A stretch of 64,000 nucleotides of DNA from Sphingobium lignivorans (GTDB lineage: Bacteria > Pseudomonadota > Alphaproteobacteria > Sphingomonadales > Sphingomonadaceae). This document shows positions 45,652 to 53,345 of the stretch, in pieces. Made by a program: the position numbers and the translations under genes. Within the stretch, counting starts at the first letter, position 1, and each line of letters begins with the position of its first letter. A model generated the notes under the pieces. The model saw only the letters and a program-made list of their open reading frames with translations. It did no database searches and had not been told where the DNA came from. The DNA lies in NCBI RefSeq assembly GCF_014203955.1, contig NZ_JACHKA010000001.1:3069001-3133000 (forward strand). The letters run 5' to 3'.

Positions 45652-45692
45652 CGGTTACGCTGGCCGAGGTCGTGGCGGACAGCGGCCATTAC
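45652..45692 (+). pseudogene. IS5-family transposase, continuation after the IS3 insertion
   Basis: Encodes VTLAEVVADSGHY in frame with the part ending at 44357 once the IS3 copy and one CGG repeat are removed. It is cut off after TAC at 45690-45692, where the IS256-type sequence begins. Confidence 0.75.
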
Positions 45693-46293
45693 GGGACTGT
45701 CAGGATTTCCGTGTGCGGGCGGGCAAATGGGTAAGAAGGAGTCCCACTATGTCCCGACGCAAAGAACCTGCGATACCGAATGAGCTTCTCGACCAGTTGC
45801 TGGCGAGCGGTGCTGCCAGCGCGGCATTTGAACAGCGTGGCCTGCTTGATTTTCTGCAGAAGGTGCTGACCGAACGTGCCCTGAACGCGGAGATGGATCA
45901 CCACCTTGCCGGCGACGATGGTGCTGGCAACACGCGCAACGACTACGGTCGCAAGACCGTGACGACCGGGAGCGGCAAACTGGCGCTCGACGTCCCGCGC
46001 GACCGCCAGTCGAGCTTCGACCCGCAGTTGATCGCCAAATATCAACGGCGATTCCCCGGGTTCAATAACAAGATCATATCGATGTAGCGCGCGGCATGAG
46101 CACCCGTGAGATAATCGGGCATCTGCACGATCTGTACGGCATCGACGTCTCGCCCGACCTGATCAGCACGGTGACGGACGCCGTTCTCGATGAGGTCGCA
46201 ACCTGGCACCAACGGCCGCTCGATCCGATTTACCCGCCGGTCTTCTTCGACGCTCTCCGGGTCAAGATCCGGGACGAAGGCATAGTTCGCAAC
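45693..46293 (+). pseudogene. IS256-family transposase, frameshifted and truncated
   Basis: The left end GGGACTGTCAGGATTTCCGT follows the broken IS5 gene directly. The transposase starts at 45749 (MSRRKEPAIPNELLDQLLAS) and shows LLDFLQKVLTERALNAEMDH. It is interrupted at 46085 by a one-base deletion that makes ATG TAG out of the usual ATG TAC GCG. The second frame continues MSTREIIGHLHDLYGIDVSP to EGIVRNK, where the sequence ends near 46293. About two thirds of the gene, with the catalytic core, is gone. Confidence 0.85.
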
Positions 46294-46305
46294 AAGGGCA
46301 CCTCT

Positions 46306-46959
46306 CTAGAAAAGTCCGCCGAAGTCATTTTTTCGACTGAGAAACAAGTTTGCACGAGTCTGCCCACAGATTTCATAAGCATCCTGAACAGCTTTTGATG
46401 ACCCAACATCATTTAAATCTTTTGTTTTAAAATCATAAGACGCTTCCATAATAACAAGTTTTGGTCGATACGGCGTATTGTCGATCAAGTCATTAAATAC
46501 TTCTACATCAAGGCCTTCTATATCAAGGCTTAAAATATCGAAACGATGAGGAATCCAGTGCTCGTCTAAAATGGCGCCAAGCCTGCGGACATGAACATCG
46601 ACTTGCCCACGCAGATCACCCCACCCTGATGCCGCATCCCTCAACAGTGAAGAGACATCATCATTGGCGCCTATGTAGAATGGCAGTATGCCTTCGACCT
46701 CCGCGACGGCGCAACGAACGAGTCTGTAGTCGGTCCCGGAGAAGTCGCGCATGATTTCATCGTAGAGCGCCGGATTTGCCTCTACGAGCAACCCCTTCCA
46801 GCCAAACCGAGAGAGAAGGTCGAAGCTGTTCGACCGCTCTCTTCCCCTGGCGCCCACGTCCACTATCAGGCCTGGCTTGACAAGCCATTCGAGGATCATC
46901 GGAAACTCGCCATCCTGAGAGTGATCAGTGACGGGGGTCGCCTTAAGCTTATCTTTCAT
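46306..46959 (-). CDS. FkbM-family methyltransferase
   Basis: A 217-residue SAM-dependent methyltransferase of the FkbM type. Motif I is GLIVDVGARGRERSNSF; LLVEANPALYDEI and ILSLDIEGLDVEVFNDL are the characteristic FkbM segments. FkbM proteins O-methylate sugars and polyketides and are common in polysaccharide loci. The ATG at 46959 has AGGA at a long spacing; the upstream frame extension has no better site. The stop lies only about 13 bp from the end of the truncated IS256 sequence, so the C-terminus could have been trimmed, although the length is near normal. Likely another tailoring enzyme for the island's glycan. Confidence 0.8.
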   Translation of the reverse strand: MKDKLKATPVTDHSQDGEFPMILEWLVKPGLIVDVGARGRERSNSFDLLSRFGWKGLLVEANPALYDEIMRDFSGTDYRLVRCAVAEVEGILPFYIGANDDVSSLLRDAASGWGDLRGQVDVHVRRLGAILDEHWIPHRFDILSLDIEGLDVEVFNDLIDNTPYRPKLVIMEASYDFKTKDLNDVGSSKAVQDAYEICGQTRANLFLSRKNDFGGLF

Positions 46960-47040
46960 CGATACTAGTCCTAAAAATCGCCTAATCTGCTCTAACCGCC
47001 GGGAAGGCATGCGAAAAGTAATTTTAGAGATTTCGTCTTA

Positions 47041-47390
47041 AGTGCTGTCTGCAATGAGTATAGCCAGGTCATGGTGCATATGAGATGGACAAAGCTCATA
47101 AAAGGCGGAGAGCGTTCTCTCATAGCGCAAGGCGATGCGTCGGAAGCGCTTGAGCTTGTTGAAGAAGCACTCGATTTGATACCACTCTCTGTAGAGACGC
47201 CAGTCGAGCGGTGGCTTCGGACACCCCAGACCGCCATAATTCGACTTCCACTTGTAGAACGTCGCCGAGCTGATCCCATGGCGGCACATGTCCGCGGTTG
47301 CCATCCCGGCCCCCTACATCTTCAAGATCGCGATGATCTGTTCTTCGCCGGACCTGCTGCGCTTCATCTTCGTCCGCCCCCTCCACATCG
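47041..47390 (-). pseudogene. chimeric IS3-OrfA / IS5-transposase remnant
   Basis: From the right, the reverse strand encodes an IS3-type OrfA start (KRSRSGEEQIIAILKM, then a stop, then ATADMCRHGISSATFYKWKS). This runs directly into an IS5 transposase C-terminus (DWRLYREWYQIECFFNKLKR, FRRIALRYE). The last part is frameshifted (FMSFVHLICTMTWL in the other frame). Two unrelated transposons have been joined and decayed; no functional product is expected. Confidence 0.7.
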
Positions 47391-47408
47391 GACTCTACTC
47401 AAGATCGC

Positions 47409-47975
47409 TCACATTTCAGGCGAGAACGTCACATCCGCGACCTTGGCGGTGGGGCCGAAGAGCAGTTCGTTATGCAGTTGCATCTGGTACTGCGCCATCA
47501 CGTGGGACGCAGCATCCTTGTCACTTGTTCCTGTACTGAACTCTTTGACGTCGATGGTTTGGCGGTTGAGCGATACCGAGCCTCGGATGTAATATATCCC
47601 GGACTTCCCGCGGGTGCGGAGTGAGAGCACGTCATTTTCTCCATGAGTTGATCGACCAGCGCCTGAGAGGCACGCAGTCGGGCCGCCGACGTTCAGATAC
47701 TGAACGCCGTGTTTCTTGAATGTCCGGAGCATCCACCTACGTGGATCGGCGCCCCGGACTTGAAGCTGATCAGCGATTTGCTCAGGCGTGAGCAGGCGCT
47801 GCCGACTGGACCCGGGGGCCACTCGGCTCTCATCGAGATTGCACGACGACAGGCGCATAGCTTCGACGTCGTCGAAGCTAGGTCCCGCGCGGTATGCACT
47901 CGGCTCAACAGATGACGGTTGAACCGCCACGCTGGCCTGTCGTGACGGCTCGGCTTGCGCCGACGGCACCGCCAC
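47409..47975 (-). pseudogene. tyrosine-recombinase (phage integrase) N-terminal remnant
   Basis: The C-terminal half of this frame resembles the SAM-like N-terminal part of phage-type integrases: KSGIYYIRGSVSLNRQTIDV, then EFSTGTSDKDAASHVMAQYQ and ELLFGPTAKVADVTF. Before it is an excisionase-like segment (LLTPEQIADQLQVRGADPRR). The frame ends at the IS remnant at 47409, so the catalytic domain is missing. The gene lies 378 bp from the 3' end of the tRNA-Val gene, the usual place for an island integrase. The true start is unclear. Confidence 0.6.
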
Positions 47976-48315
47976 GTCCGATGGCCAGCAGCCACGGACG
48001 CGGGATCTTTACTCGACATAGGGAGAACCTAGGGGCCGGCGCAGCAGGTTCTCGACCTAGCACCAGACGACGGTCGGAAACCTGCTCGCGCATCAGCTGG
48101 ATCGAACTCGCCTGGCCGGCCACCCGCTCCGAAACTCGGTGCGCGCCCCTCGTGATCCTAGGAGCGCATGCGTCAAACGACGAATCGAAAAATACGTTCC
48201 AGAGTCCCAAAATGGGCGTGCCCAGAATTTGCCCAAACTTGTCGAATTTTTGCCCCGATTTGTTGGGCAAGCAGCCCCGTAAGGGCGCGTCATCCACTTC
48301 TGCGACAAGCATAGA
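47976..48315. other. non-coding stretch between integrase remnant and tRNA-Val terminator
   Basis: About 340 bp with no open frame resembling a protein and no repeat I can identify. Short open frames here have no ribosome binding site. An attachment-site copy may be hidden here, but I could not find a repeat of the tRNA 3' end. Confidence 0.4.
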
Positions 48316-48350
48316 AAAACCCCGCTAAGCCATTGGCCTAACGGGGTTTT
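48316..48350 (-). terminator. intrinsic terminator after tRNA-Val
   Basis: Hairpin with arms AAAACCCCG and CGGGGTTTT around a short loop, starting 4 bp after the CCA end of tRNA-Val. The T-run follows the stem on either strand. Confidence 0.8.
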
Positions 48351-48353
48351 CCA

Positions 48354-48428
48354 TGGTGGGCGTGGCAAGGATTGAACTTGCGACCCCTGCGATGTCAACA
48401 CAGTGCTCTACCACTGAGCTACACGCCC
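48354..48428 (-). tRNA. tRNA-Val (GAC)
   Basis: A 75-nt cloverleaf on the reverse strand: acceptor GGGCGTG paired with CACGCCC, D-arm GCTCAGTGGTAGAGC, anticodon loop TTGACAT (anticodon GAC), T-arm with GTTCAATCC, encoded CCA. Its 3' end faces the genomic island and the integrase remnant, so it is the probable integration site. Confidence 0.95.
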
Positions 48429-48501
48429 ACGGGAGCGACGCCCTTACGCAAGCCGGCGGTGCCGTGCAAGCGCTAATCGCGCGTTGCGGCACCGCACTCG
48501 C

Positions 48502-48879
48502 TCAGGAAAGGCCGCTCGCGCTGTTCCTGTCGAAAATGCGGTCCACTTCCATGACGAGGTCCCGCAGGTGGAAGGGCTTGGAAAGCACCTTGGCTTCCGG
48601 CGCCATGCGCCCCGCACGCAGCGTGACGGCGGCAAAGCCGGTAATGAACATCACCCGCGTCTCCGGCGCCACTGCCGCGACATGCTGGGCAAGCTCGATC
48701 CCGTCCATCTCCGGCATCACGATGTCGGTGAGCAGGAGATCGAATCGCTCCGTCGCGATCAGCGGAAGCGCCGCCGTGCCGCGATCGACCGCGACCACCT
48801 GATAGCCGGAGCGCTCCAGCGCCCGGCACAGATATGTGCGCATCGAATCATCGTCTTCTGCCACAAGAATGCGAATCAT
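48502..48879 (-). CDS. cpdR: CpdR-type single-domain response regulator
   Basis: A 125-residue receiver domain with no output domain. The acidic pocket (AEDDDS), the phospho-acceptor Asp52 in LLLTDIVMPEMDG and Lys101 in LSKPFHLRDLV are present. The ending matches the alphaproteobacterial CpdR group. In Caulobacter, CpdR controls ClpXP localisation and cell-cycle proteolysis, and phosphorylation by the CckA-ChpT pathway switches it off; the same role is expected here. It diverges from the N-formylglutamate amidohydrolase gene across 147 bp. Confidence 0.88.
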   Translation of the reverse strand: MIRILVAEDDDSMRTYLCRALERSGYQVVAVDRGTAALPLIATERFDLLLTDIVMPEMDGIELAQHVAAVAPETRVMFITGFAAVTLRAGRMAPEAKVLSKPFHLRDLVMEVDRIFDRNSASGLS

Positions 48880-49026
48880 GCCGTGCCCCGACCCCGTCAA
48901 ACCTCTTCCGGATGGACAAATCGCCTGCCGTTCTGCCGGGCTTGGCGTCGCTGGCCCTGTTATGCGACAAGCGATTAAGAATTTCCATCGGCCTGACGAT
49001 TTTGAACCGGACGGAGGCGGACAGGC

Positions 49027-49929
49027 ATGACAGAGACCGAGGCGCTGCCGGAGATGGTGACGGGCAGGCACGATGCTTTTCTGAGCTATGGCCAGCCCGG
49101 CCTGCGCGGCCCGCTGATCTTCGCCGTGCCGCATGCCGGCCGCCTCTATACGCACGATCTGCTCGATCGCGCGCGCGTCCCCCAGGCAACGCTCGCCCGG
49201 CTGGAGGACAGGTTTGCGGACCATCTCGCTCATGGCCTGATCGCCGAGGGCCATCATGTGCTGGTCGCGCGGCAGCCCCGCGCGCTCATCGACCTCAACC
49301 GGGACGAGCGCGAGGTCGATCCGCAGGGCATCAGCGGCGCGCCCTGGAGCTTTCGGCCGCAGACCAGCGCCAAGGTGCGGGGCGGCCTGGGGCTGATCCC
49401 CGAGCGGCTCGCGCAGACGGGAAAGCTCTGGCATACGCCCCTGCCCTTCCGGACGCTGCGCGATCGCATCGAGACGGTCCATCGGCCCTATCACGCCGCG
49501 CTCGCCGGAGCGCTGGCCGTGGCGCGCGCGCGGCATGGCGTGGCCCTGCTGGTGGACATTCATTCCATGCCGCCGCTGCGCGAGGCGCCCGGCACGTTCG
49601 AACCTGCGCCGCGGATCGTGATCGGTGATCGCTTCGGGCGCAGCGCGAAAGGGCAATTGACCGATCTGTGTGCGGATTTCGTGCGCCGCAGGGCCCTGCC
49701 GATCGCGGTCAACACGCCTTATTCCGGCAATCATATCCTGGAGCGCCATGGCCGGCCGGAAGCCGGCATCCACGCGATCCAGATCGAGGTGGACCGCTCG
49801 CTCTATCTCGATTCGGTGTTGATGAGCCCCGGCGAAGGCCTGCCCGCCATGCAGCGGCTCTTCACGGAGCTTGCCCGCGCCTTGATGCAGGATCTGGCCG
49901 GCACCGCCTTCCCGCTGGCTGCCGAATAA
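49027..49929 (+). CDS. N-formylglutamate amidohydrolase family protein
   Basis: A 300-residue zinc hydrolase of the N-formylglutamate deformylase family. Signatures are FAVPHAGRLY, RALIDLNRDEREVDP and LLVDIHSMPP, followed by NTPYSGNHI. The family hydrolyses N-formyl-L-glutamate in histidine breakdown, but alphaproteobacterial members outside hut operons, like this one with no hut genes nearby, are of uncertain substrate. Divergent from cpdR. The stop codon touches the T-run of the small-RNA terminator on the other strand. Confidence 0.85.
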   Translation: MTETEALPEMVTGRHDAFLSYGQPGLRGPLIFAVPHAGRLYTHDLLDRARVPQATLARLEDRFADHLAHGLIAEGHHVLVARQPRALIDLNRDEREVDPQGISGAPWSFRPQTSAKVRGGLGLIPERLAQTGKLWHTPLPFRTLRDRIETVHRPYHAALAGALAVARARHGVALLVDIHSMPPLREAPGTFEPAPRIVIGDRFGRSAKGQLTDLCADFVRRRALPIAVNTPYSGNHILERHGRPEAGIHAIQIEVDRSLYLDSVLMSPGEGLPAMQRLFTELARALMQDLAGTAFPLAAE

Positions 49930-50036
49930 AAAACCACCCCGTGCGATGCACAGGGTGGCCCAGGTTCAGGGAGGAGACGTCCCGAAAGGGCGGGACGCCC
50001 ACGCAAAGGCCCGAAAGGGGGAACAAGCCTCTACGT
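49928..50036 (-). ncRNA. candidate trans-acting small RNA with anti-Shine-Dalgarno loop
   Basis: On the reverse strand a promoter-like pair (TTGAAA, 17 bp, TACCTT at 50043-50071) is followed by about 109 nt with no open frame. The transcript would hold a hairpin GTCCCG-CCCTTT-CGGGAC, an unpaired CTCCTCCC (49969-49976) complementary to ribosome binding sites, and a strong intrinsic terminator (11-bp stem CCACCCTGTGC/GCACGGGGTGG, then six T). This layout is that of alphaproteobacterial small RNAs that block translation starts. The remaining sequence up to 50190 shows nothing else. Confidence 0.6.
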
Positions 50037-50042
50037 ATTCTT

Positions 50043-50071
50043 AAGGTAGGACAGTGCCTCGCTGTTTTCAA
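50043..50071 (-). promoter_or_regulatory. probable promoter of the small RNA
   Basis: Reverse-strand -35 TTGAAA (50066-50071) and -10 TACCTT (50043-50048) separated by 17 bp. The predicted transcript start is near 50036. Confidence 0.5.
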
Positions 50072-50196
50072 GCGCAACCAGCACGAAATCCTGAGAATAG
50101 TTGAGTTAGTCCCCAAGTATCGGCGCGACTCGCGGCGTATCGCCGCCTTTCCCCGTCTTTCGCCCGCAACGTTCACCGATGCGCGCCCGACAAGAA

Positions 50197-50228
50197 AAGG
50201 CGCCAGTTTGCCGGGAAACTGGCGCCTT
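50197..50228 (-). terminator. intrinsic terminator after the SapC-family gene
   Basis: Hairpin AAGGCGCCAGTTT / AAACTGGCGCCTT with a 6-nt loop and a TTTTCTT tail on the reverse strand, 29 bp after the stop codon at 50257. Confidence 0.85.
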
Positions 50229-50256
50229 CCGGATGCGGATCGCGAAGCTGAGGGGC

Positions 50257-51036
50257 TCAGCTGATCTCGAACGCCGGGATGGGGCCGAGGCCCAGACGGC
50301 GCTGCGCGAAGAAGACCTCGCGCATGCCCTGCAGCGAGAGAAGATGCGCATAGATCAGCGGCAGGAAACCGCTCTGGTTGAACTTGCGCAGCTGGTCGCC
50401 GCGCAGGTCGCGCAGCTTCTCTTCGTTGACCATCTGGAAGCCGCGATAGACGAAGGGCTTTTCCACGTCCGGCACCTGGATGCTGAGCTCGCCGTCCATC
50501 AGCAGGTCGGCTTCCTTGAGATCGTTCATGAACTGGCCGGTGCGCATCGCCGCTTCCTCGAACTGCTCGCAGAATGCCAGCAGGTCCTTGGTCAGCTGCG
50601 TCGCCTCGCCATTCTCGATGAGCGGGCGCCCGTCCTCATATTCGCCGATCAGTTCGCTGGTCGGATCGAAGCAGAGCGACAATTCCTGGCTGTCCGGGTT
50701 GAGGCGGACGAGCAGCCAGGGGTAGCGGCGGACATAAGCTGGCACATAACCATCGTCCCGCCGCAGCTTGCCTTCCTCGTCGACGAGCGTGTTCACGCCC
50801 TCGTTGAGGCCCATCAGCGCGAGCGGCAGCGGATTGGGGCCAGCGGAGAAGACGATCGGCAGCGCGCGCTGGCACTGCGGGAACTCGTCCACGGTGAGCG
50901 GCACGGCATGGACGCCGATGAGAAAAGGCGCGCGGTCATAGTTGCGCAACGTGAAGCCGGCATGCTGCTCCACGTTGAGCGGCACGAGATCCTTGTAGAG
51001 CAACGGCAAAGATTGGGCTTGCGGCGCGCTGGCCAT
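50257..51036 (-). CDS. SapC-family protein
   Basis: A 259-residue soluble protein of the SapC family, named from Campylobacter surface-layer loci. Characteristic strings are LLYKDLVPLN near the N-terminus, FLIGVHAVPLTVDEFPQCQR, LGLNEG-like MGLNEGVNTLVDE and RGFQMVNEEKL. In sphingomonads and Caulobacter relatives these proteins often accompany TonB receptors and tryptophan halogenase-like genes, but their biochemical role is unproved. The ATG at 51036 (MASAPQAQ) is the likely start. A strong terminator follows. Confidence 0.85.
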   Translation of the reverse strand: MASAPQAQSLPLLYKDLVPLNVEQHAGFTLRNYDRAPFLIGVHAVPLTVDEFPQCQRALPIVFSAGPNPLPLALMGLNEGVNTLVDEEGKLRRDDGYVPAYVRRYPWLLVRLNPDSQELSLCFDPTSELIGEYEDGRPLIENGEATQLTKDLLAFCEQFEEAAMRTGQFMNDLKEADLLMDGELSIQVPDVEKPFVYRGFQMVNEEKLRDLRGDQLRKFNQSGFLPLIYAHLLSLQGMREVFFAQRRLGLGPIPAFEIS

Positions 51037-51112
51037 GGCATCGAACTCCTGAGACTGGCTAAAACAGCGCACACCGAATGGTCAGGCTGGTCGACGCCCG
51101 GCCATAAAGCCG

Positions 51113-52561
51113 TCAAACCGGAGTGGCAAGGGGCACCAGCTTGCCCGGGTTGAACAGGCCGAGCGGGTCCAGCGCGCGCTTGATCGCCCGCACGGCGCCG
51201 ATTTGCGCGGGTTCGGTGAGGCGCGCGAACTCCGCGAGCTTCATCTGGCCAATGCCATGTTCCGCCGAAATGGAGCCATTCATCGCCACGACCTGATCGT
51301 TGACGAAGCGCGTGGCGTCCTCGCCATGGGAGGCCAGCCACGCCTTGCCACCCTCGGTGCCGCCCGCGCGCGGCGCGCGCACGTGGAAATGGACATTGCC
51401 GTCGCCCAGATGGCCGAAGGACGAGGCGGTGGTGCCGGGGAAGCGCGCTTCGCATGCGGCCGCCACATCGACCATGAAGCGCGGCATGGTGGCGATCGGC
51501 ACGCTGATGTCGAACTGCAGGGCAGGCCCCTGCGCCCGTTCGGCTTCGGACGCGCTTTCGCGCAGCTTCCAGAAGGCCTCCGCCTGCGCTTCGCTCGCGG
51601 CGATCGCGGCATCGATCACGAGGCCCTTCTCGAACGCGCTCGCCAGCGCCGCTTCCATCCGCTGCTGCGCGCCGGGGCCGTCGGTCGCCGCGTCGAGATC
51701 GACCTCGATCAGCGCATGCCAGGGCGTGAGCGTGTCGATCGGCTGGCGCGTGCCGGGAATCACCGAGAGGATGAAGCCGAGCGTGTCCGCGGCGATGACT
51801 TCGAAGCCCTCGACCACCGGACCGAGCTGCTGCTCCATGTGTCGCAGCAGGGCAAGCGCCTGCGCGGGATCGTTCACGCCCACCCAGGCCACGGCCCGGT
51901 CGGCAATCGCCGGCACCAACCGCAGGCTGGCGGCCGTGACGATGCCCAGCGTGCCTTCCGCACCGATCAGCAGCTGCTTGAGGTCATAGCCGCGATTGTC
52001 CTTCTTGAGCGCCGCGATCCCGTCATGGATCGATCCGTCCGGAAGCACGGCCTCGATGCCTTCCACCAGCGCGCGCATGGTGCCGTGGCGCAGCACCTGC
52101 GTGCCGCCGGCATTGGTGGAGACGAGGCCGCCGACCGTCGCGGATCCCTTGGCGCCCAGGCTCAGCGGGAAGCGCCGGCCGACCGCCTGCGCCGCCTCAT
52201 GCAGGTGGGAAAGGATCACGCCCGCCTCGCACACCGCCAGATTGGCCTCGGGGTCCATCCGCCGGATGCTGTTCATGGCCCGCAGCGAGAGGATGAGCGC
52301 GCTGCCGTCAGCCGGTGGCGTGGCGCCCCCGACCATCGAGCTGTTCCCGCCCTGCGGCACCAGCGGCACGCGGTGCTCGGCCGCGCAGCGCACCATCGCG
52401 GCGACCTCCTGCGTCGAGCGCGGGGTCAGGATCGCCGCGGCCTCACCATGGAACTTGCCGCGCCAGTCCTCGAGCCAGGGTGCGATGAGATCCTGGTCCT
52501 CGATCAGGCCGCGCGGCCCGGCGACGGCACGAAAAGCGGCGAGAGTGTCAGGCGCGATCAT
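51113..52561 (-). CDS. FAD-linked oxidase (GlcD / D-2-hydroxyacid dehydrogenase type)
   Basis: A 482-residue flavoprotein with an N-terminal FAD-binding PCMH/VAO domain (VPLVPQGGNSSMVGGATP, GGLVSTNAGGTQVLRHGT) and a C-terminal FAD-linked oxidase domain (SSFGHLGDGNVHFHV, SISAEHGIGQMK). The HLGDGNxH motif binds a divalent metal in D-2-hydroxyglutarate and D-lactate dehydrogenases. It oxidises a D-2-hydroxyacid, most likely D-2-hydroxyglutarate, passing electrons to a flavoprotein or quinone. The start at 52561 was taken because the upstream extension lacks family similarity. Confidence 0.88.
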   Translation of the reverse strand: MIAPDTLAAFRAVAGPRGLIEDQDLIAPWLEDWRGKFHGEAAAILTPRSTQEVAAMVRCAAEHRVPLVPQGGNSSMVGGATPPADGSALILSLRAMNSIRRMDPEANLAVCEAGVILSHLHEAAQAVGRRFPLSLGAKGSATVGGLVSTNAGGTQVLRHGTMRALVEGIEAVLPDGSIHDGIAALKKDNRGYDLKQLLIGAEGTLGIVTAASLRLVPAIADRAVAWVGVNDPAQALALLRHMEQQLGPVVEGFEVIAADTLGFILSVIPGTRQPIDTLTPWHALIEVDLDAATDGPGAQQRMEAALASAFEKGLVIDAAIAASEAQAEAFWKLRESASEAERAQGPALQFDISVPIATMPRFMVDVAAACEARFPGTTASSFGHLGDGNVHFHVRAPRAGGTEGGKAWLASHGEDATRFVNDQVVAMNGSISAEHGIGQMKLAEFARLTEPAQIGAVRAIKRALDPLGLFNPGKLVPLATPV

Positions 52562-52696
52562 GCGCTGCCTTATGGCGATTGCCGCTCCCGAATGCCAGCC
52601 TCGCGCGCCCCTGCACTCTTCATCCCGCCGCTGCCCCAATTAATCGCCTGTTCAAGGGCGGGTCACTAGGGCATTCTGAACGTCGGGAACGATTCA

Positions 52697-53218
52697 TTGC
52701 CTTTCATTGTCATCACATTCTTCTTGATGCTGCTTACGCTCGCACCAGGCGCCGCGGCTGGTCAGGAGACCCGCGCGCCACGTCCGGACGGCAGCCAGTG
52801 GGCGCAGGTGACGATCGAGCAGCGCGTCATCATCCGAATCCCCACCGTGCCCATGCGCCGCTCGCTCGCCACGCCCGTGGAAGATGCCCCCGCCCCGGCG
52901 CAATGGCGCTGGAAGGAAAGCAGGGGCCCCAAATGCCTCCCCATCCAGCGCATTCGCGGCGCCTCCATCACGCCGGACGAGGGGCTCAGGATGGTGACCG
53001 GCCTCAATGAGCAGTTCCGCGCCCATTTCGGCCGCAGCTGCCGCGCCGCGGATTTCTACGCGGGCTTCTACATCCAGGCCAGCAAGGACGGCTCGCTCTG
53101 CGCCGGCCGGGACACACTCCACGCGCGCAACGGCTCGGCCTGCGAGATCGAGAAATTCACGCATCTCGAACGCGAGGCGGTGAAGGACGACGAGAGCGAC
53201 AAACGCCGGGAAAAATGA
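52697..53218 (+). CDS. hypothetical secreted protein
   Basis: A 173-residue protein with a hydrophobic N-terminus (FIVITFFLMLLTLAPGAAA) typical of a cleaved signal peptide. The body has four cysteines, RIPTVPMRRS and a charged tail (REAVKDDESDKRREK). The start is a TTG at 52697 with GGGAA upstream; an ATG ten codons later is the alternative. It lies alone between two converging or independent units. I do not recognise the family. Confidence 0.65.
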   Translation: MPFIVITFFLMLLTLAPGAAAGQETRAPRPDGSQWAQVTIEQRVIIRIPTVPMRRSLATPVEDAPAPAQWRWKESRGPKCLPIQRIRGASITPDEGLRMVTGLNEQFRAHFGRSCRAADFYAGFYIQASKDGSLCAGRDTLHARNGSACEIEKFTHLEREAVKDDESDKRREK

Positions 53219-53345
53219 GCGGGCACGTTTGGACTGCGGCCATCCGATTGGCCCGCGCGGCACAATCGTCTCATCGGCCTTGCGCGGCAGAGCACTCTCT
53301 CTCTATCGTCTCCTCGATTGAATTGCCTGTTGTGGGAGACCGGCC

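Noticed and set aside
48093..48401. Open frame crossing the tRNA-Val terminator as a gene
   Set aside because: It runs through the tRNA gene and the terminator, has no ribosome binding site and no recognisable protein similarity.
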